A DNA stretch of 43,750 bases from Chloroflexota bacterium (GTDB lineage Bacteria; Chloroflexota; Dehalococcoidia; Lucifugimonadales; VXLM01): assembly GCA_026713145.1 (NCBI GenBank), contig JAPOPA010000093.1, forward strand, positions 1 to 43,750. The letters are read 5' to 3'. A program made the translations under genes and the position numbers. A model generated the notes under the pieces. That model saw only the letters and a program-made list of their open reading frames with translations, did no database searches and was not told where the DNA came from. Below, one piece after another: positions 9,575 through 17,790 of this stretch; the stretch's first letter is position 1; each line of letters begins with the position of its first letter.

Positions 9575-10122
9575 AAGCCCCTGTGCGCGAACTGCTGAGG
9601 TCATGGCGAGGTCTGACGCTGCTGGAGACGGCGGCTGTAATGCTCATCGTGGCGATCATCACCGTGCCCCTGGTTGCCGTGGCCAGAGGGCTCATCGTTC
9701 TGCCCGTGCAGTGGCAGGACAACCTCGGAACCGTGCGGGACGCACGCGAAGCCCTGCACTTGGTCGCGTCCGACGCCCGACAGGCGGCCTGTTACACGGA
9801 AGGAACCTCCGCCGGCGATTACGGCACATTCACATGGACGGACTATACGGAGACACCAGCCATAGTGTTCAACGTCCGCTACTATTCTGATACGGCGCAC
9901 CCGGATGGGTCGCGCAACATGTTGCGGGAAGAGACCATCGACGCCTCGCCCCCGCGGACGTCATCCATAGGCGACGTTGAAGAATTCAGTATCAGGCAGG
10001 AGGGCCGGATGATCCGCGCGTGGGTGAAAGTACCGTCCCAGCCGGATGAAGACTCCGACCGGTACCTACTGCAGATCGCAGCGCAGATGCGACCCACCGG
10101 CCCGGCCATCGCCGACTGTTAG
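9571..10122 (+). CDS. Prepilin-type N-terminal domain protein (minor pseudopilin-like)
   Basis: SWRGLTLLETAAVMLIVAIITVPLVAVARG; ATGA overlap with preceding gene. Confidence 0.72.
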   Translation: MKAPVRELLRSWRGLTLLETAAVMLIVAIITVPLVAVARGLIVLPVQWQDNLGTVRDAREALHLVASDARQAACYTEGTSAGDYGTFTWTDYTETPAIVFNVRYYSDTAHPDGSRNMLREETIDASPPRTSSIGDVEEFSIRQEGRMIRAWVKVPSQPDEDSDRYLLQIAAQMRPTGPAIADC

Positions 10123-10955
10123 AAGTCTTCGCTTGAAGAGTTGATGATGCGGTGAATGGAAGGCGTGAAGGCCTCGTCGTCGCCCGGCTCGGTGTCGTCA
10201 TCCGACCAGTCCTTGGCGGCGTTGATGCGCTTGGCTTCCACAGCGCTTACGTCCTCTGTGGAATCGTTTGCCAGAGAGCTACTTACGCTATATGCCCCGG
10301 TTGAGGCCTTAGACGGAAACGAGACGATCCGCGCTTGCGAGGGGTGCTTATACACCTCGCGAATGATGATCGTGACCTCCCGATCCTCGACGCTCTTGAC
10401 CGTCGCTGCGTACCGGTTTCCTCCACTCATCAACCGTTTGAGCCGTGAGGCTGTCTTCGGTTCGACTTGACCAAGCTCCTCGCCCTTTGCCTCTTCCCTC
10501 ACATTCAATCTCCGTCCAGCCAGCTCCAAGTTCACGTCGTCTCCAGGTGTGAGTCTCGCGAGGGTCTTGGGTGGGGCGATGTTCACTAGCGAGGTGACGA
10601 GCGTCTTGCCGGACTCGCCGATAAAGGCTTGCGTCGCCCGTCGATTCGTTGGCTGGTGACGCGGCAAGTTGTCGCCAAGCTGGTCGAGCCTGTCAAAATT
10701 CTTTCTCGCGATCGTGTTGTGAGGGGAGACTTCCAGCACTCGCCGGAATGTCTCTCTGGCCTCGTCGATGCGGCCGACCTCCGTGAGGGCCCTACCCATG
10801 CGGTTGTAGGACTCAAGGTCGCCGGGAAAGTCCTCGATCAGAGAACGGTTCACAGTAACGGCTTCGGGCCAACGGCCTTGCATAGCAAGTGCTATCGCGA
10901 CCTTCGTCCGCTCCTGCTTCGTCTTCACTTTGTCTTTGGTCTGCTGGTATGCCAT
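10119..10955 (-). CDS. TPR-repeat protein
   Basis: AMQGRWPEAVTVNRSLIEDFPGDLESYNRMGRALTEVGRIDEARETFRRVLEVSPHN TPR units; MAYQQTK start. Confidence 0.75.
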   Translation of the reverse strand: MAYQQTKDKVKTKQERTKVAIALAMQGRWPEAVTVNRSLIEDFPGDLESYNRMGRALTEVGRIDEARETFRRVLEVSPHNTIARKNFDRLDQLGDNLPRHQPTNRRATQAFIGESGKTLVTSLVNIAPPKTLARLTPGDDVNLELAGRRLNVREEAKGEELGQVEPKTASRLKRLMSGGNRYAATVKSVEDREVTIIIREVYKHPSQARIVSFPSKASTGAYSVSSSLANDSTEDVSAVEAKRINAAKDWSDDDTEPGDDEAFTPSIHRIINSSSEDF

Positions 10956-11064
10956 GTATCTAAACTCCGCATGCGCACAACATTGAAAATGCGTCGTTGA
11001 ACTAATACAAGATTCGTCCCAGCGCCGCAAGCATATTTTCCCCCACTTGCCGGGCGATTCTTGC

Positions 11065-11796
11065 TTAGGGGGCGGGCTTCCAACGAAGTGGGAGGAGCTT
11101 CCACATTGCCTCGACCATAATCCCTAGTGACATCTTGGACTTCCCCATTGTACGGTCTATGAAGATTATCGGGTGCTCGATGACCACGAAACCCATCCGC
11201 TCGCATGCGTGATTGATCTCCGCCTGAAATCCGAACCCGGCGCAGCGAATTTGCGAGAAATCTATCGACCTCAACACGCTCTGCCGAAAGGCCTTGAAGC
11301 CTCCTGTAGCGTCCTTGATCTTCACGCCGGTCACGGCACGTATCCCCCAGTTGCCACCCGAGCTGATTAGTCTCCTCATGACTCCCCAATGCTCGTCAAC
11401 GCCTCCGCCACTCACATAGCGGGATCCGACAACCACGTCGGCCTCTTCAAGCGCGTCGACGAACTTTGGAATGTATTCCGGCTGATGGGACAGGTCGGCG
11501 TCCATCTGCACGATATAGTCGGCCCCGGCATCGAGCGCGTGGGAAAACCCGGCGATGTACGCGGGGCCGAGGCCCTCTTTTCGATGTCGCTGCACCAGCT
11601 CGACCCGGCCGTCGTACTTCGCAGCAAGCTGCAGGGCGACTTCGCCGGTGCCGTCAGGGGACCCGTCGTCCACAACGATGAGTGTCAACGCCGAGATATC
11701 AAGACTGAACAGCCTTTCAGTCAACAACGGCAGATTCTCGGCCTCGTTGTAGGTCGGAACCACGACAGCTACCTTAGGGTTGCGCACTTCGGTCAC
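11065..11796 (-). CDS. Family 2 glycosyltransferase, polyprenol-monophosphomannose synthase-like
   Basis: VAVVVPTYNEAENLPLLTERL... VDDGSPDGTGEVA...DYIVQMDADLSHQPEYIP (DPM1-like). Confidence 0.87.
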   Translation of the reverse strand: MTEVRNPKVAVVVPTYNEAENLPLLTERLFSLDISALTLIVVDDGSPDGTGEVALQLAAKYDGRVELVQRHRKEGLGPAYIAGFSHALDAGADYIVQMDADLSHQPEYIPKFVDALEEADVVVGSRYVSGGGVDEHWGVMRRLISSGGNWGIRAVTGVKIKDATGGFKAFRQSVLRSIDFSQIRCAGFGFQAEINHACERMGFVVIEHPIIFIDRTMGKSKMSLGIMVEAMWKLLPLRWKPAP

Positions 11797-11815
11797 TCCC
11801 GCACCTCTTGTCGAT

Positions 11816-12541
11816 TCACTTACGGTATGCTCCGATAAGGCCGCGCCACCGCGTCAGGACGGCATCCATGACCATTCGCACCGAATCAACGACGGGACTG
11901 ATCTTACTGGAGGGCTCGTGATGCCAGTCTATCGGCATTTCAAGTATCGAGGCACCTCGACGCTTGGCGATGAATAGCACCTCGACGTCGAACCCGAACC
12001 CGGTCGCGCGCTGCAGCGGGAATATCTCGTCGGCAAGGTCCCCTCGAAACATCTTGAAGCCGCATTGGGTGTCTTGGAAACCCCCGACCGCCACCAGACG
12101 GACCACCCAGTTGAAGACTCTGCCCATCAGGTGTCGAATAAGGGGCTCGCCGAACCTGCGCGCCCCCTCCGTCTGGCGTGAGCCGATTACGATGTCGTAG
12201 CCCTCGCCCATACGGTCCAGGAAGTCGTCGAGGTGCTCCACCGGCATGGACATGTCGGCATCACACATGAACCGGTATTCGCCGTCTGTGTTGAGCATCC
12301 CGTGACGAACAGCGAGGCCCTTCCCCGCGGTCGGCAGCGTCTCCACACGCACCTGCGGGACCTCGGATGCCACAGTCTCCACGACAGTCACGGTCCCGTC
12401 GTCGCTTCCGTTGTCCACGACGAGCACCTCCCATTGAAACGTGCGTGATGTGAGGTGCCCTACCAGCTTCTCCAACGTTGGCCCGATACGCCGTTCTTCG
12501 TTGTACGCCGGAACGATAACCGATAGAAACGGCTTCGCCAA
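11816..12541 (-). CDS. Family 2 glycosyltransferase, dolichyl-phosphate beta-glucosyltransferase-like (ALG5-like)
   Basis: LSVIVPAYNEERRIGPTLEKL...VVDNGSDDGT...KGLAVRHGMLNTDGEYRFMCDADMSMPVEHL. Confidence 0.85.
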   Translation of the reverse strand: MAKPFLSVIVPAYNEERRIGPTLEKLVGHLTSRTFQWEVLVVDNGSDDGTVTVVETVASEVPQVRVETLPTAGKGLAVRHGMLNTDGEYRFMCDADMSMPVEHLDDFLDRMGEGYDIVIGSRQTEGARRFGEPLIRHLMGRVFNWVVRLVAVGGFQDTQCGFKMFRGDLADEIFPLQRATGFGFDVEVLFIAKRRGASILEMPIDWHHEPSSKISPVVDSVRMVMDAVLTRWRGLIGAYRK

Positions 12542-12690
12542 CCTTTGCTCCTCCTGTCGTGTCGTGAACCTTTAGCACGTTTGGCGCGAGAAATGCAACG
12601 TCACGTGTCACTGGGGCCCGAATCAAGGACATACCCCGCAGAGAACGCGACGAGCGTTGAGATTCGAAATTATCTGTCGCTTCGGGGTAC

Positions 12691-13521
12691 CTACCGACCC
12701 AGAAAACGTGGGGGACGGCGTTCAAGGAAGGCGCGGCGTCCCTCGATGAAGTCCTCACTGTCGAAGTTCGCGAACGGGATTTCTTCCTGCTCAGGCGTCA
12801 GGTCACCTAGGTCCGGCTTCTCCAGGGCAATCTGCATGATCTCCTTGTGGCGGCGCTGCGACAGCGGGGCGAGAGGCACCATCTCCTGAGCAAGTCCGTA
12901 AACGTAATCTGCAATCTCATCATCAGGGACGACCCGGTCGACGAGGCCGATGCGCACCGCCTCCTCGGCGTCGACCTGCCTGCCGGACATGAGAATATAG
13001 CTAGCGTGACCCGGCCCGACTAGCCTGACGAGCCGTCGCATCTCCTTGTAGCCAATGAGGATATTCAGCTTCGCGACTGGTATGGCGAAGCGACTGCCGG
13101 ATGCGGCGATTCGTATGTCGGTAGCCATGCTCAACTCGCATCCCCCGCCGATGCAGTATCCCCGAATGAGGGAGATCGTCGGCTTCGGGATGCTCTCGAC
13201 CGTGTCCAACGCACCGTCGAAGGCGGATGCGTACCCTTTGGCGCTCTCCGCGTCGTACCGGTACCGGTCGAAGTCGGAGATATCGGCCCCGGCGGAAAAC
13301 GCCAGCTCCCCTGAACCGGTGAAGACGACCACCCGAACATCGTCGTCAGCGGCGACCTCCTCCGCGAAGCGGCTGAGCAACTGCCAGCCGTCGTAGGTAA
13401 TCGCGTTACGCCGCTCGGGCCGGTTGAACGTGACGGTCGCAACACCGTCACGCCGTTCAAATAGGATGTCGGATGTCACGTCTTTCCTGCTAAGTGTGGA
13501 TGGTCTGTGGACGCGCCTCAT
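12691..13521 (-). CDS. Enoyl-CoA hydratase/isomerase family protein
   Basis: ILFERRDGVATVTFNRPERRNAITYDGW...FSAGADISDFDRY...KPTISLIRGYCIGGGCELSMATDIRIA (crotonase fold signature). Confidence 0.92.
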   Translation of the reverse strand: MRRVHRPSTLSRKDVTSDILFERRDGVATVTFNRPERRNAITYDGWQLLSRFAEEVAADDDVRVVVFTGSGELAFSAGADISDFDRYRYDAESAKGYASAFDGALDTVESIPKPTISLIRGYCIGGGCELSMATDIRIAASGSRFAIPVAKLNILIGYKEMRRLVRLVGPGHASYILMSGRQVDAEEAVRIGLVDRVVPDDEIADYVYGLAQEMVPLAPLSQRRHKEIMQIALEKPDLGDLTPEQEEIPFANFDSEDFIEGRRAFLERRPPRFLGR

Positions 13522-13561
13522 GGTAGCACGATGAGGGTGACGAAGTTGGCAAGTAGGAACG

Positions 13562-13990
13562 TTAGGGTAGTATGACGGGCGTGAGTCCGCCCTTTTGTGA
13601 GACCCGGTATATGAACGGTTTGGGTGTCCTGACCGCCGCATCTAGGATCTTTTCATAGGCCCGCAGGAAGCAGAGCATCTTTTCCCATCGCATGGCCTCA
13701 GCTCCCCACAAGTAGAAGCACCCCATTTCGTATTGCTTGATTGCAGAAAGCTCAGCGTCTTCCAAGTGGTGACGGCTGTCGTGCCCTATCAGGGTCCAAC
13801 CGTGGTCTCCGACAACAGGCATCCACGAGTCGTCTCTTGAATCAATCGGGAAGTGCTCTTGGTGATGCTCAAATTGGGTAGGCAACTTTAGGATATCGAG
13901 TGCCCTTGGCAGGGCTGTACCAACATCTCTATCGAAAAAGAAAACCGTTGGGACACTTGGCGCCCGTCCGTGCCCAAAGTCGTCGTTCAT
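13562..13990 (-). CDS. PIN-like toxin (VapC45/DUF5615-like)
   Basis: VFFFDRDVGTALPRALDILKLPTQFEHHQEHFP... GDHGWTLIGHDSRHH; immediately downstream of a DUF433 protein. Confidence 0.68.
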   Translation of the reverse strand: MNDDFGHGRAPSVPTVFFFDRDVGTALPRALDILKLPTQFEHHQEHFPIDSRDDSWMPVVGDHGWTLIGHDSRHHLEDAELSAIKQYEMGCFYLWGAEAMRWEKMLCFLRAYEKILDAAVRTPKPFIYRVSQKGGLTPVILP

Positions 13991-14725
13991 CTAAGCGGCC
14001 AGCCGAATGCCTTCGAAATCGAGTCCGTGGCTGATTTCTTCTTCCGAAAGCCCGAGGTCGTCTTGTATGTCAGGAATGCTCTCGCCGGCACGCCAGCGTC
14101 CTCCCAATACCCACGTTGGAATGCCGCCTACCGTAGGCGCGCCAAAAGATATCCTCGGATCTATCCTTACCGGATTGTTTCTCCCACGAACATGCCACAA
14201 CAACGCAAGGTCTTGTTCATAGTCGAACTGAGCGAAGCGCTCGCCAACGATCTCTTCCCAGGTGATCTGTCCGCCGGCGTCCCCGACTACAAGGCTGTCA
14301 ATCGTGGCATCGTCTTCCAGTTCACGTAAATCAAGCATCGCGTGATGGCCTTCGGTAAACCATTTGTACTCGGCAAACGGATACTCGGAATTTAGCACTT
14401 GTGCGGCATAGGCCCTCGCCTTGCGAATTCGCTGCAAAGGGACTCCCAGTCCACGAAAGGTGGCCACGAACGCTACCTCTATCAAATCGAGGTATGAGAG
14501 GGGCTGTCGTTTCACACGTCCAGGCAGCGCGGGGCCCAAATCCCCGCCCCTGTAACGCCAATAGCTTACGGTCTGTGGAGCAGTACCTGAGTATCTTGCT
14601 GCGTCGCGAACCTGATATGCGGGGAGGTACAGTCGCCGACGCCAGGGTTCTACATTTCTCTCAGCGATCAAAGACGTCACCGAGGCCTCCTCCGTCCCAA
14701 CGGGAACTCTTGAATCGTAAATCAA
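13991..14725 (-). CDS. DUF433 antitoxin-like protein with MerR-like N-terminal HTH (VapB45-like)
   Basis: AYQVRDAARYSGTAPQTVSYWRYRGG (HTH); IDPRISFGAPTVGGIPTWVLGGRWRAGESIPDIQDDLGLSEEEISHGLDFE (DUF433). Confidence 0.75.
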   Translation of the reverse strand: MIYDSRVPVGTEEASVTSLIAERNVEPWRRRLYLPAYQVRDAARYSGTAPQTVSYWRYRGGDLGPALPGRVKRQPLSYLDLIEVAFVATFRGLGVPLQRIRKARAYAAQVLNSEYPFAEYKWFTEGHHAMLDLRELEDDATIDSLVVGDAGGQITWEEIVGERFAQFDYEQDLALLWHVRGRNNPVRIDPRISFGAPTVGGIPTWVLGGRWRAGESIPDIQDDLGLSEEEISHGLDFEGIRLAA

Positions 14726-14825
14726 TTGTAACCGGCAGCCCAGTCGCGTTCAACGCATTGTGTATCGAAGAGAACAGGACTAGAGGCGCCAGTATTGCAT
14801 CTTCAGATCCGGTAGGAGCAACTTC

Positions 14826-15452
14826 CTACTTCTTCAGCGAATCGAGGAAGATGAGATCTCGTGCGTCGACTTGGGGGCGGACGGCTTCCAGGAACGGTTC
14901 GAGTATGCCCTCCGGCGTCAGGTGGGTGGTGTCGAACTCGACCTTCTGCCGGAAGTAGGAGTTGTTGTACTCGTACAGGAACTCCTCCATGATCTCCTCG
15001 ATCTCGTGAGACTTGACCAACTCGTAGGGGTGAGGGTCGTCGACCATGCGCTGCCGGATGACGTCGGGATCGCAGGTCATGTGGACGAGGATGCTGTTGT
15101 CGGGCATCTTGTGTTCGAGCCACCGATGATAGGACACCTCGCTGCCGGGGTGATAATAGCGCGGCCCGAAGATTTTCTCCTCGATGTGGAAACCGCCAAA
15201 GATGCAGTCGTTATACCGCTCCAGAATCTCCAGGTGATAGTAGATCACCATCCGCTGGAAGCGTTCTTTGAGCACCGGCGACATGTTCCACATGGTCTGC
15301 TGGTCCTCCTCATTGAGGTGGTGATAGTCAGGAATCGTGAAGTCGCCGTCGTCCATGTGAAACTTCTTGCCGACATTCAAGCCCCACGCCTGTAGCGCGT
15401 TGGCGAGGGTGGTCTTGCCCACATATTCGGTCCCTATCAGGATTAGTCTCAC
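14826..15452 (-). CDS. P-loop nucleotide kinase/AAA-type NTPase
   Basis: MRLILIGTEYVGKTTLANALQ (Walker A). Confidence 0.68.
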   Translation of the reverse strand: MRLILIGTEYVGKTTLANALQAWGLNVGKKFHMDDGDFTIPDYHHLNEEDQQTMWNMSPVLKERFQRMVIYYHLEILERYNDCIFGGFHIEEKIFGPRYYHPGSEVSYHRWLEHKMPDNSILVHMTCDPDVIRQRMVDDPHPYELVKSHEIEEIMEEFLYEYNNSYFRQKVEFDTTHLTPEGILEPFLEAVRPQVDARDLIFLDSLKK

Positions 15453-15524
15453 GGATCGCCTCCCTGGAATTGGTCAATGTCAGGTCGCTAGAGATTCTAA
15501 CACCGTTCGACGGAAAACACGTGA

Positions 15525-15542
15525 GGCCGCCTTTCGGCGGCC
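15525..15542 (-). terminator. GC hairpin, possible terminator/attenuator upstream of the kinase gene
   Basis: GGCCGCC-TTTC-GGCGGCC perfect 7-bp stem; minus-strand readout then has a short TTTT. Orientation uncertain. Confidence 0.35.
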
Positions 15543-15682
15543 CCACGCTGGAGGGGAGAGGAGGAGGTATTACAAACGTAATTGTGTAATCGGAATCATA
15601 GTCGATACTCGTACAAAGCGTCAAGGTTGAGCGTAGTCCTAGCCTCAATCGACATCACTCTTCTATTGAATGTGATCGACCC

Positions 15683-15815
15683 TTCGACTGGCTCAGAGCC
15701 CGCCCCGTGCCAAATACGGGGGTTGAACAACGTTGCTTTATCGCGTCCAATGGGGTCAACCCGAACCCCGTTGGTGGCTAGCTTGCCAACTTACGCCCGT
15801 GGTGAGCCTGTCGAA
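15683..15815. repeat. Imperfect inverted repeat pair flanking ~107 bp (MITE/REP-like)
   Basis: TTCGACTGGCTCA (15683-15695) versus TGAGCCTGTCGAA (15803-15815), 12/13 complementary, in intergenic DNA. Confidence 0.5.
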
Positions 15816-15874
15816 CCATAGAGGGAGTCTCCTCTCTTCGGCAGGAGCTTGCTTAACTGGGTAGCCGGACGCCC

Positions 15875-16666
15875 TTACGCTAACGCCCTCAGGCTGTCGT
15901 CGTCAATCGGCTGGAGCGGGGTGAAGTCGCGGTTGTTCTGGTACCAGGGGCGCTCCGTGCCGGTACAGGCATTTCCAACGGCGTTGTAGTTCAGGTACAT
16001 GATGGCGCGACGCCATGGCGAGACGTTGTTCGACGAACCGTGTACGACGTTGCAGTGTACGAATGCTACCGAACCGGCGTTTCCTATCAGCGGTTCGATC
16101 CCGCCTTCGCCTGCCAGGCGTTCGAGGACTTCGCTGTCGATATGGTGGAGTGCATAGCCCCTGCCCTTGGCGTCCTCGTGGAGCTTGGAGTCAAGCAGAC
16201 CGTGTCGCTGCGAGCCGGGCACCACCAGGAGCGGGGAGGTCACGGCCGTGCAGTCGTCGACGTAGACGGAGGCCATGATGCAATTCGCCTCCGGCATCCC
16301 GTCGATGAGGTGCCAGGGCGGGTAGTCCTGGTGCCAGTCCCAACCGCCACCCTTCCCGAAGCCGGGCTTGGGATTGAGCCTGCTCTGATGCAAATAGGCA
16401 TCATCGCCCAAGAGCTGTTTGACGGGCTCGAGCATTCGTGGCAGGGTGAGTAGACGTTTGAACGGCTCGGAGTAGACGTGCGCCCCAAAGGCGAGACGCG
16501 CCGTCGTCGGGTCGTCTAGCTCACGGACGACCTCGGGACCCTCGCGGCTGAGAATTTCCGGCACCGCCCGTTGAAGCACGGCGACCTCATCAGCATCGAG
16601 AAGGTCGGGGAAGAACAGGTACCCTCGGCTTTCGAACTCCTCAATCTGCGATTCGTCGAGCTTCAT
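15875..16666 (-). CDS. Phytanoyl-CoA dioxygenase family protein
   Basis: YLFFPDLLDADEVAVLQRAVPEIL...WDWHQDYPPWHLIDGMPEANCIMASVYVDDCT...VHCNVVHGSSNNVSPWRR (Fe(II)/2OG HxD...H layout). Confidence 0.88.
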   Translation of the reverse strand: MKLDESQIEEFESRGYLFFPDLLDADEVAVLQRAVPEILSREGPEVVRELDDPTTARLAFGAHVYSEPFKRLLTLPRMLEPVKQLLGDDAYLHQSRLNPKPGFGKGGGWDWHQDYPPWHLIDGMPEANCIMASVYVDDCTAVTSPLLVVPGSQRHGLLDSKLHEDAKGRGYALHHIDSEVLERLAGEGGIEPLIGNAGSVAFVHCNVVHGSSNNVSPWRRAIMYLNYNAVGNACTGTERPWYQNNRDFTPLQPIDDDSLRALA

Positions 16667-16823
16667 GGCGTGCCCTTTCGGGGTAGGGTCGTTGGTGCGC
16701 TATTGTAGAGTGTTCCGTAAATGGGTGGCAAACAGCTGCTGGGAGGGATGCTCTTAGCTGCAAAAGAATGGCACGTGGCCAGGTTGTGCAAGGACAGTGC
16801 CGGTTGGTAGAATCGAAACGAGG

Positions 16824-16898
16824 GCGGGCGTAACTCAGTGGCAGAGTGTCTGCTTCCCAAGCAGAAAGTCGGGGGTTCGAATCCCCTCGCCCGCTCCA
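16824..16898 (+). tRNA. tRNA-Gly (anticodon CCC), CCA encoded
   Basis: Cloverleaf: GCGGGCG acceptor, TCTGC-TTCCCAA-GCAGA anticodon arm, GGGGG-TTCGAAT-CCCCT T-arm, CGCCCGC-T-CCA. Confidence 0.95.
16878..16898 (+). repeat. Direct repeat copy 1 (putative att site) at the tRNA-Gly 3' end
   Basis: CGAATCCCCTCGCCCGCTCCA, identical to 17734-17754. Confidence 0.85.
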
Positions 16899-17084
16899 AG
16901 TGAGCAGTTCAGAGAATGACTGCGCGAAGACGCGCGATCTGAGCGCTCAGCTCAGGAGAGGGAACAGTGGGAGGCATGGGACCGTCGGTGCTTGGAATCA
17001 GAGTGTCGAGCGTTTGACGAGTCGCCGCACGGCGCCGATTCGCAAGATTGATGAGGAGTCACCTGAGCAAGCGCGGAGGACGAT

Positions 17085-17333
17085 ATGACGACCAAAGACA
17101 GTCTCAAAGACTTGATCGATCAACTCCCCGATGAAGAACTACACACGGCCAAGCGCTTCATTGAGTACCTACGAGACGCAGGCTCTCCCTTGCTGGATGT
17201 CCTGCTTGAAGCGCCGGAAGAAACTGATGAGTTGAACGAAGAGGCCGACGCCGCACTGCGAGAAGCGGAGTTGGAAGTCAAGGCAGGAGATGTTGTGACT
17301 CACGCGGAGTTGAAGCGTGAGTTGAGCCTGTGA
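17085..17333 (+). CDS. Antitoxin-like small protein (RelB-type partner)
   Basis: MTTKDSLKDLIDQLPDEELHTAKRFIEYLRDAGSP...; acidic, overlaps (GTGA) a downstream RelE/ParE-like gene. Confidence 0.7.
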   Translation: MTTKDSLKDLIDQLPDEELHTAKRFIEYLRDAGSPLLDVLLEAPEETDELNEEADAALREAELEVKAGDVVTHAELKRELSL

Positions 17334-17587
17334 CTTGGAAGCTCGTCTATTCGAAGCGGGCTCGAAGGAGTATTCGTCGATTCGACTCGGCGACATCCAG
17401 ACGCATCGTTACCGGGTTGGAACGCCTGACAGCTACCGGACATGGAGATGTAGCTCGGGTTCGGGGTGACTCCACAAGGTGGAGGCTGCGAATTGGAAGT
17501 TGGCGAGTGTTCTTTACTTACGAGGCTAAGGAGCGCACTATATTTGTGCTTGACGTTCAACATCGTCGAGAGGCGTATAGAAGATAG
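17330..17587 (+). CDS. RelE/ParE family toxin
   Basis: WKLVYSKRARRSIRRFDSATSRRIVTGLERL...RVRGDSTRWRLRIGSWRVFFTYEAKERTIFVLDVQHRREAYR. Confidence 0.87.
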   Translation: MTWKLVYSKRARRSIRRFDSATSRRIVTGLERLTATGHGDVARVRGDSTRWRLRIGSWRVFFTYEAKERTIFVLDVQHRREAYRR

Positions 17588-17733
17588 AATGACCTTGGGG
17601 TGACGCAGGACGAGGGGCTTGCATACTGCTCATGAACCCCATATTCGTGTCGATTGGGAAATCATCCCGTGGCAACAAACGTGGTATTCCGAGGATTGAA
17701 CAAGAGACTGTAACTACGGTATTGGCATAAATC

Positions 17734-17754
17734 CGAATCCCCTCGCCCGCTCCA
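17734..17754 (+). repeat. Direct repeat copy 2 (tRNA-Gly 3' end remnant, putative att site)
   Basis: CGAATCCCCTCGCCCGCTCCA, perfect 21-bp duplicate of 16878-16898 without the rest of a tRNA. Confidence 0.85.
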
Positions 17755-17790
17755 GAGACCTCCTCCAAGTCCGCGTACTCGCTCGCGAGC

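Noticed and set aside
13991-13993. In-frame TAG between DUF433 and PIN genes as a recoded codon
   Set aside because: TAG is immediately followed by ATG and the two products are normally separate proteins, so an ordinary stop-start junction is simpler.
16663-16899. ORF MERARGFEPPTFCLGSRHSATELRP...
   Set aside because: Antisense of the tRNA-Gly gene, a well-known spurious ORF type.
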